64,000 bases of DNA from CBFHND01 sp965657085 (lineage in GTDB: Bacteria; Pseudomonadota; Alphaproteobacteria; Rhodobacterales; Rhodobacteraceae): the NCBI GenBank assembly GCA_965657085.1, contig CBFHND010000015.1:1-64000 (forward strand). Direction: 5' to 3'. Every line of letters starts with the position of its first letter. Position 1 is the first letter of the stretch. The notes beneath the pieces are model-generated. The model saw nothing but the letters and a program-made list of their open reading frames with translations. It searched no databases and was not told the DNA's origin. Below are positions 58,298 to 64,000 of the stretch, in pieces. Made by a program: the position numbers and the translations under genes.

Positions 58298-59268
58298 CTC
58301 GCGTGGCGATTGCAGGGGCAGGCAGCATCGGCTGCTATGTTGGTGGCCTTCTGGCGGATCACGGCCATGACGTGCGCTTTCTTGCCCGTCCGCGGATTGC
58401 CAAAGCGGCGGCGCAAGAAGGTCTGAGGCTGACCGATTACAAGGGTCTTGATGTAACCCTCGCTCTGGAGATGGACACCACACCCGATGCGCTGTCGGAG
58501 GCCGAGGTGATCCTTGTCACCGTGAAGTCCGCAGCGACCGCTGAAATGGCGCATGCGATCGCGGCCCATGCGTCCAAGAGTGCATTGATCCTGAGCCTTC
58601 AAAACGGTGTCGCCAATGCAGCCACGCTGCGCGCACATCTGCCTGACCATGACGTGCGCGCCGCGATGGTGCCATTCAACGTGGTGCCCACCGGGCCTGC
58701 GGCCTTTCACCGGGGGACCTCGGGCGACATCCTGGTGCAGGCCGGGCCGTTGCCTGACCTGAACACCCCGCATCTGCAGTGGCAAAGCGTGGACAACATC
58801 GAAGCCATTCAATGGGGTAAGCTGCTGATCAACCTTGGCAATGCGGTCAACGCGCTGTCGGGTCTGACCTTGCTGGACCAATTGCACGACCGCGCGTGGC
58901 GCCGCGTCATGGCCGACCAAATGGCGGAAGGGCTGCGCGTGCTGCGCGCGGCGGGTATCCAACCGGCCAAGACCACCGCGGCCCCACCCGCCTTGTTGCC
59001 ACATATCCTGCGCCTGCCCAGGCCCCTGTTCAATCGGATCGCGGCGCAAATGCTGACGATTGATCCCCATGCGCGGTCATCCATGTGGGATGACCTGACC
59101 CAGCGCCGCACCACCGAGGTTGATGCGCTGCAAGGGGCGCTGATCGCCCTTGGCGCGCAGCACGGCGTCGCCACACCGCTGATGGCGCATATCACGGCAC
59201 TGGTCAAAGCGGCCGAAGCGCAGGGCGACGGCCCGCCGGGCCTGACACCGCAGGATCTGCGGCCTTGA
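58294..59268 (+). CDS. panE: 2-dehydropantoate 2-reductase (ketopantoate reductase)
   Basis: A 324-residue NADPH-dependent reductase of the coenzyme A pathway. The N-terminal Rossmann motif is AGAGSIGCYVGG near 8-19, with ILVTVKSAATAE and LSLQNGVANAATL near 110; the C-terminal domain has WGKLLINLGNAVNALSG near 170-186 with the catalytic Lys and Asn. The length fits. Family members sometimes act on other keto acids, so specificity is moderately sure. It overlaps the DsbA-like gene. Confidence 0.8.
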   Translation: MTRVAIAGAGSIGCYVGGLLADHGHDVRFLARPRIAKAAAQEGLRLTDYKGLDVTLALEMDTTPDALSEAEVILVTVKSAATAEMAHAIAAHASKSALILSLQNGVANAATLRAHLPDHDVRAAMVPFNVVPTGPAAFHRGTSGDILVQAGPLPDLNTPHLQWQSVDNIEAIQWGKLLINLGNAVNALSGLTLLDQLHDRAWRRVMADQMAEGLRVLRAAGIQPAKTTAAPPALLPHILRLPRPLFNRIAAQMLTIDPHARSSMWDDLTQRRTTEVDALQGALIALGAQHGVATPLMAHITALVKAAEAQGDGPPGLTPQDLRP

Positions 59269-59337
59269 CGTATCCGGCTTGTCCTTGGCCGAACTGCCCG
59301 TATGGTAACGCAAACAAGATTTGAACCGGGGGCATTC

Positions 59338-60744
59338 ATGGGCAAGGCAGATATCGGTGTGTACGGGTTGGGCACCATGGGCAGCGCGCTGGCGCTGAAC
59401 TTTGCGGACAAGGGCTTTGCCGTGGCTGTCAGCAACCGCGAAGACGACTGGATCGCGCCCTTCCTCGCCGAAGCCGGAGACCTTGCCGACCGGATCACTG
59501 GCCATGCCGATCTGGCCGCCTTCGTGGCCGCGATCAAGGCCCCGCGCACGATCCTGTTCATGATCCCTTCGACCAAGCCGATGGACGACATGATCGCCAC
59601 CATCAAACCGCTGCTTGAAGATGGCGACACCATCATTGACGGCGGCAATGCCGATTTCAACGACACGCGCCGCCGGTCCGCTGAACTGGCCGGCACGGGC
59701 CTGCATTTCGTAGGCATGGGCGTGTCGGGTGGGGAAGACGGCGCGCGGCATGGGCCTTCGATGATGGTTGGCGGCACCGATCATTCGTGGACCCAGCTTA
59801 AACCCATGGCCGAGGCCATTGCCGCCAAGTTTGAAGGTGCGCCTTGCGTCGATCACCTTGGCCCCGATGGCGCGGGCCATTTCGTCAAGACCGTGCACAA
59901 CGGAATCGAATATGCCGATATGCAGATGATCGCGGAGCTTTACGGGCTGATGCGCGATCAGGGGGGCATGGCAGCACCTGCCATTGGGGATGTGTTTGCG
60001 CGCTGGGCCAAAGGGCCGCTCAGTTCCTATCTGATCGAGATTACCGCCGCTGCCCTCCATTCGACGGACAGCCAGACGGGGCAACCGATGGTGGATGTGA
60101 TCCGCGATCAGGCTGGGCAGAAGGGCACAGGCCGCTGGACGCTGATCGAGGCGCTGAAGATGGGGCAATCGGCCTCGACCATCGAAGCGGCAGTGGGCGC
60201 GCGTGGCTGGTCATCGGAACGAACGGTGCGGTTGGCGGCGCAGGATATGATGGATCCGGCGGCCCAACCCGCAGACATGCCCGGCGAGGACGACATGGAA
60301 AACGCCATGCTGGCCGCGCGTATCCTCGGTCACGCGCAGGGATTTCGCATTCTGGCGGCAGCTTCCGAAGAATTCGGCTGGAGCCTCGATATGGCGCGCA
60401 TCGCAGAAATTTGGCGCGCGGGGTGCATCATCCGTTCGGCCCTTCTGGATGATTTCGCGGACGCGTTCCGGGGTGATCTGCCCCATGGCCACCTGATCCT
60501 TGCGCCAGCGATGCGCGACCGGCTGGCCGCCGCCTTGCCGGGGTTGCGCCGTGTGGTTGCGGCCAGCGCCCTGACGGGTCAGCCGGTGCCTGCCTTGTCG
60601 GCGGCGCTGGCGTGGCACGACACCATGGCCAAGGGGCGCGGCACCGCCAACATGATCCAGGCGCAGCGCGATTTCTTTGGCGCGCACGGGTTCGAGCGGC
60701 TGGACAGCGACGGCAAGCACCACGGCGACTGGAACCGCGCCTGA
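59338..60744 (+). CDS. gnd: 6-phosphogluconate dehydrogenase, NADP-dependent
   Basis: A 468-residue decarboxylating dehydrogenase of the pentose phosphate pathway. DIGVYGLGTMGSALALNFADKG near 5-26 is the NADP fold, IDGGNADFNDT, GMGVSGGEDGARHGPSMMVGG near 125-145 and KTVHNGIEYADMQMIAE near 180-196 with the catalytic Lys, His and Asn. GGGGG precedes the ATG at 59338. The C-terminal helical domain is complete. It runs head-on toward hrpB, separated by about 30 bases. Confidence 0.92.
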   Translation: MGKADIGVYGLGTMGSALALNFADKGFAVAVSNREDDWIAPFLAEAGDLADRITGHADLAAFVAAIKAPRTILFMIPSTKPMDDMIATIKPLLEDGDTIIDGGNADFNDTRRRSAELAGTGLHFVGMGVSGGEDGARHGPSMMVGGTDHSWTQLKPMAEAIAAKFEGAPCVDHLGPDGAGHFVKTVHNGIEYADMQMIAELYGLMRDQGGMAAPAIGDVFARWAKGPLSSYLIEITAAALHSTDSQTGQPMVDVIRDQAGQKGTGRWTLIEALKMGQSASTIEAAVGARGWSSERTVRLAAQDMMDPAAQPADMPGEDDMENAMLAARILGHAQGFRILAAASEEFGWSLDMARIAEIWRAGCIIRSALLDDFADAFRGDLPHGHLILAPAMRDRLAAALPGLRRVVAASALTGQPVPALSAALAWHDTMAKGRGTANMIQAQRDFFGAHGFERLDSDGKHHGDWNRA

Positions 60745-60753
60745 TCCCTAGCG

Positions 60754-60797
60754 GCGCGGTTTCGCGCGCCCCTCACTATCTGCGCGGTTTCGCGCGC
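60754..60797. repeat. 28-bp tandem repeat of the hrpB 3' end
   Basis: GCGCGGTTTCGCGCGC occurs at 60754-60769 and again at 60782-60797. On the minus strand each copy encodes R-A-K-P-R followed by an Arg codon and a stop (AGA TAG in the gene, CGC TAG in the downstream copy). The second copy is the actual end of hrpB; the first lies just past its stop. Confidence 0.6.
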
Positions 60798-63187
60798 AAG
60801 GTCGGATCGGCCTGCGTCGGGTCTTCGGGCCATGGGTGTTTGGGGTATTGCCCGCGCATATCCTTGCGCACATCCGCATAGCTGCTGGCCCAGAAACCGG
60901 GCAGGTCCATCGTGATCTGGATGGGGCGCTGCGCCGGGGACAGCAGTGTGATCTTCAGCGGCTGACCGCCCACCAGCGGATGCACGGTCACGCCGAACAT
61001 CTCTTGCAGGCGCACGGCGATCTGAGGCACCGCTTCACTGTAGTCAATTGGCACTTTGCGGCCCAAGGGGGTGGTAAAACTGCCCGGTACGGCCCGGTCC
61101 AGTGCCTGCATCCCGTTCCATCCCAGCCGCGCATTCAGCGCCTCTGAGATGTCAAAGGCTTTCCAGTCGCCGCTGCTGCGTACGCCTGCAAGGAACGGCA
61201 GCAACCAGTCTTCGAGCGTTTCTAGCAAGGCCGCGTCGGACCAATCGCTTGCGTCTTGCATCAGCCGGATGCGTGCCAGCAACCGCGCGGCCTTGGCGCT
61301 GGGGCGTAGACCCAATTGGCGTACGCCCTCCAGCATTGCAGTGGCAACGGCGTCGGGGGGCGCGTCCGTCCAGGCGCGATCTTCCAGAACCAGCGCGCCA
61401 AGGCGTTCCTGTTGACGCGCCAGCACGCGGTTGTCGCGCTTGGACCAGATGCACAGATCGTGCCAACCGATGGCGTCGCCAAAGAGGTCGCGCAGGTCGC
61501 CTTCGTCCAGTTGCACGGCTTGCCGGACACGTGCCTCGCGCGGGTCACCGTCCAGATCGGTGGCGACGATCAACCGCGCCCCGGCCAGCGCATCGCCTTC
61601 GGGCAGGATCGCGCCCTTGCCCCCCGACAACACATAGCGCGGTGCATCACCCTTGCGGCGCAGCCCGATGCGGTCGGGATAGGCCAATGCGGCCAATGCA
61701 CCAAGGCTGTGCCGGGTGCTGCCCTGTTCCAGCCGGCGCAGGCGCTTGGCCTCGGATTTGACACGCTCCAGCGCGCCCCGGTGCAATACGCCACCAAAGC
61801 GGGCGGGGGTCTGCAAGGCCTGCACCCGTTGCCGCAGGTCCGTACCGGTGCCACGCAGGATGTCGCGTTCAGACAGCAGGGCCGCGACCTCGGCAGCACC
61901 CGGTCCGCCCACTGTCAGCATGTGCGCCAGTCTCGGGTGCAGCGGCACCCGCGCCAACGCGCGACCGTGGTCGGTGATGCGGGCTTTGGCATCCAGCGCG
62001 CCCAGCATCTGCAGAACCGTCTGCGCTTCGCCAAAGCGGCCCGGATGTGGTGGCGTCAGGAATTTGAGCGCCTCCGGGGTGGCCCCCCACATCGCCAGTT
62101 CCAGCGCCAGTGGGGTAAGGTCGCCCGCCTCGATCTCGGCGGGGGGAAAGGCTGCGAGCGCGCCATCCTCGCCCCGTGTCCAGAGCTTGTAGGCATGGCC
62201 CGGAGCCACCCGGCCCGCGCGGCCAGCGCGCTGGGTCGCTTCGGCGCGGGTGACCCGTTCAGTGACCAGCCGCGACATACCGCTGGCCGCATCGAAGCGC
62301 GCGCGGCGGGACCGGCCGCCATCGACCACGATGCGGATGTCGGCAATGGTCAACGATGTCTCGGCGATGGAGGTGGCCAGCACCACCTTGCGCCCGTGTT
62401 TTGCCGGGGTGATCGCTGCACGTTGGGCTGCGAAATCCATGGCACCGAAAAGTGGATGCACCGTGCAATCGCCTGGCACGGCCCCGTCCAACAACGCCTG
62501 TACGCGCCTGATTTCGCCCTCACCGGGCAGGAACACCAGCACGCTGCCCTGCTGTTCGCGCAAGGCCGCCCGCACCAGATCGGCCACCGCGCCCTCGAAC
62601 CGCTGCGATTTGTCCAACGGTCGGTCCAGCCAATGCGGCGTCACCTCGAAGGACTGCCCCTCGGAGGTGATCATCGGCGCGCCCATCAGCCCGGCAACCG
62701 GACCTGCATCCAGCGTTGCGGACATGACCACGATGTTCAGGTCGTCGCGCAGGGCATCCGCCGCCTCAAGGCATAGGGCAAGGCCCAGATCGGCATTGAG
62801 GCTGCGTTCATGAAATTCGTCGAAGATCACGGTGCCGATACCCGGCAGATCGGGATCGCTCTGAATCATGCGGGTCAGGATGCCTTCGGTCACGACCTCG
62901 ATCCGGGTCATCGGCCCGACCTTGGATTGGCCGCGCATTCTATAGCCAACGGTTTCGCCCACGGCCTCGCCCAGCGTCTGTGCCATGCGCTCTGCGGCGG
63001 CGCGGGCGGCAAGGCGGCGGGGTTCCAGCATGAGGATGCGATCGGCAAACCCCGCTTCAAGCAGCGCCAGCGGCACGCGCGTCGTCTTGCCCGCGCCGGG
63101 GGGCGCCTGCAGCACCAGACGGCCCTGCGCGGCCAGCGTGGCGGTCACATCATCCAGAACGGCATCTATGGGCAGGACAGGGCGCAT
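60776..63187 (-). CDS. hrpB: ATP-dependent helicase HrpB (DEAH-box family)
   Basis: An 803-residue superfamily 2 helicase. Walker A is APPGAGKTTRVPL near 28-40, the DExH box is FDEFHERS (DEFH), SATLDAG is motif III, and ATSIAETSLTIADIRIVVDGG near 275-295 and RAGRAGRVAPG are motifs V and VI. A long C-terminal HrpB-specific domain follows. RNA or DNA targets of bacterial HrpB are poorly known. The start at 63187 follows the usual N-terminus MRPVLPIDAVL. It is divergent from meaB. Confidence 0.9.
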   Translation of the reverse strand: MRPVLPIDAVLDDVTATLAAQGRLVLQAPPGAGKTTRVPLALLEAGFADRILMLEPRRLAARAAAERMAQTLGEAVGETVGYRMRGQSKVGPMTRIEVVTEGILTRMIQSDPDLPGIGTVIFDEFHERSLNADLGLALCLEAADALRDDLNIVVMSATLDAGPVAGLMGAPMITSEGQSFEVTPHWLDRPLDKSQRFEGAVADLVRAALREQQGSVLVFLPGEGEIRRVQALLDGAVPGDCTVHPLFGAMDFAAQRAAITPAKHGRKVVLATSIAETSLTIADIRIVVDGGRSRRARFDAASGMSRLVTERVTRAEATQRAGRAGRVAPGHAYKLWTRGEDGALAAFPPAEIEAGDLTPLALELAMWGATPEALKFLTPPHPGRFGEAQTVLQMLGALDAKARITDHGRALARVPLHPRLAHMLTVGGPGAAEVAALLSERDILRGTGTDLRQRVQALQTPARFGGVLHRGALERVKSEAKRLRRLEQGSTRHSLGALAALAYPDRIGLRRKGDAPRYVLSGGKGAILPEGDALAGARLIVATDLDGDPREARVRQAVQLDEGDLRDLFGDAIGWHDLCIWSKRDNRVLARQQERLGALVLEDRAWTDAPPDAVATAMLEGVRQLGLRPSAKAARLLARIRLMQDASDWSDAALLETLEDWLLPFLAGVRSSGDWKAFDISEALNARLGWNGMQALDRAVPGSFTTPLGRKVPIDYSEAVPQIAVRLQEMFGVTVHPLVGGQPLKITLLSPAQRPIQITMDLPGFWASSYADVRKDMRGQYPKHPWPEDPTQADPTLRAKPRR

Positions 63188-63285
63188 GGCACGCTTATCC
63201 GGCAATCCGCGCCCAAGGCCAAGCGCCAGCACTGGACATTCTTGCGGCGAGGTCCGAAAAACCAGACCAGAGGAAAGGCGCGCGC

Positions 63286-64000
63286 ATGGACATTCAGGAC
63301 ACAGCCCAACGGATCATGGCCGGGGAACGCCGCGCGCTGGCCCGAGCGATCACCCTTGTCGAAAGCGCGCGTGCGGATCACCGGGCGGAGGCGGCGGCCC
63401 TGCTGGCAGCCCTGCCGCGCGACCGTCAGGCGTTGCGCATCGGCCTGTCGGGGACACCCGGCGTGGGCAAGAGCACGTTCATCGAAAGCTTTGGCATGAT
63501 GCTGACCGCGCAGGGGTCGCGGGTTGCGGTTCTGGCCGTTGATCCCAGTTCATCCCGGTCGGGCGGGTCGATCCTGGGCGACAAGACGCGGATGGACCGG
63601 CTCAGCCGCGATCCCGCGGCCTTTATCCGCCCCAGTCCCAGCCAGACGCATCTGGGCGGTGTGGCGCGCCGCACCCGCGAGGCGGTGGCGCTGTGCGAGG
63701 CGGCGGGGTTCGACGTGGTGCTGATCGAAACGGTGGGGGTGGGCCAGTCCGAAACCGTTGTGGCGCAAATGGCGGACCTGTTTCTGCTGTTGCTGGCACC
63801 TGCGGGGGGCGATGAGTTGCAGGGGGTCAAACGTGGCATCATGGAGATGGCCGACATCATTCTGGTCAACAAGGCCGACGGTGATCTGAAACCTGCAGCC
63901 ATGCGGACGTGCGCCGATTATGCCGGGGCGCTGCGTCTGCTGCGCAAGCGCCCGCAGGACCCGGACGGATACCCCAAGGCGATGATGGTGTCCGCGCTGG
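63286..64000 (+). CDS. meaB: MeaB, GTPase protecting methylmalonyl/ethylmalonyl-CoA mutase (partial)
   Basis: The first 238 residues of a G3E-type GTPase; the gene runs off the window end. GLSGTPGVGKSTF near 58-70 is Walker A, AVDPSSSRSGGSILGDKTRM the switch region, IETVGVGQSE the switch II motif and VNKAD the base-specificity motif. The protein gates cobalamin loading and protects B12 mutases from inactivation; ecm in this window is the obvious client. The expected full length is about 330 residues. It is divergent from hrpB across about 98 bases. Confidence 0.9.
   Translation, partial: MDIQDTAQRIMAGERRALARAITLVESARADHRAEAAALLAALPRDRQALRIGLSGTPGVGKSTFIESFGMMLTAQGSRVAVLAVDPSSSRSGGSILGDKTRMDRLSRDPAAFIRPSPSQTHLGGVARRTREAVALCEAAGFDVVLIETVGVGQSETVVAQMADLFLLLLAPAGGDELQGVKRGIMEMADIILVNKADGDLKPAAMRTCADYAGALRLLRKRPQDPDGYPKAMMVSAL

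Overview
The window reads as chromosomal DNA of a marine alphaproteobacterium, most likely in the roseobacter group of Rhodobacteraceae. The evidence is the gene content: a complete ecm/ccr pair plus meaB of the ethylmalonyl-CoA pathway, GcrA, a LuxR/LuxI pair, an opgC-opgG-opgH glucan operon, kpsT/kpsE/kdsA, a TIGR02186-TauE pair and a DUF6455 protein. The DNA is GC-rich and densely coded. I see no rRNA, tRNA, CRISPR array, insertion sequence or prophage gene. About 70 genes are placed; no gene-free stretch exceeds 300 bases.

Layout. 0.2-2.6 kb: DUF1989 protein, DeoD, a lipoprotein and an H-NS-type protein. 2.6-3.9 kb: a compact R-body (reb) locus with a 56-residue leader protein and three tandem RebB-family genes, divergent from the H-NS gene. 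3.9-9.3 kb: ecm, a small membrane protein, a PlsB-like acyltransferase and ccr. 9.4-11.1 kb: quorum sensing (68-aa protein, LuxR, LuxI) under a CtrA-like box. 11.1-15 kb: RecD-like helicase, SDR, TIGR02186/TauE pair. 15.1-19.9 kb: a BMP-type nucleoside ABC importer. 20-29.8 kb: housekeeping and small genes (rimI, tsaB, nfu-like gene, a protease-like protein, Usp, ilvE-like, M48 lipoprotein, YigZ, DCC), including a small duplicated-repeat protein behind a consensus alphaproteobacterial SOS box. 29.8-38.4 kb: rimO, AsmA, phosphohexomutase, kdsA, kpsE, kpsT. 38.6-40 kb: ArsR regulator and permease with a clear dyad operator. 40.1-42.9 kb: UDG-like, SseB-like, rhodanese and esterase genes. 42.9-47.5 kb: opg operon. 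47.6-52 kb: TTC38-like, CoA-transferase and TPP-enzyme genes. 52.1-53.7 kb: a decayed and internally rearranged copper P-type ATPase next to a CueR-type regulator. 53.7-64 kb: gcrA, DMT exporter, argD-argF-DsbA-like-panE, gnd, hrpB, and the start of meaB.

How parts may fit. Ecm, Ccr and MeaB serve acetyl-CoA assimilation through ethylmalonyl-CoA; similar TTGC-rich palindromes lie in front of both ecm and ccr. LuxR/LuxI under a CtrA-type site, with gcrA also in the window, suggests coupling of quorum sensing to the alphaproteobacterial cell-cycle network. KdsA, KpsT and KpsE belong to surface polysaccharide export. The least ordinary pieces are the reb locus, the SOS-box repeat protein, the scrambled copA remnant and a protease-like protein that seems to lack its catalytic serine. 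Functions are inferred from sequence reading alone; no database search was run.
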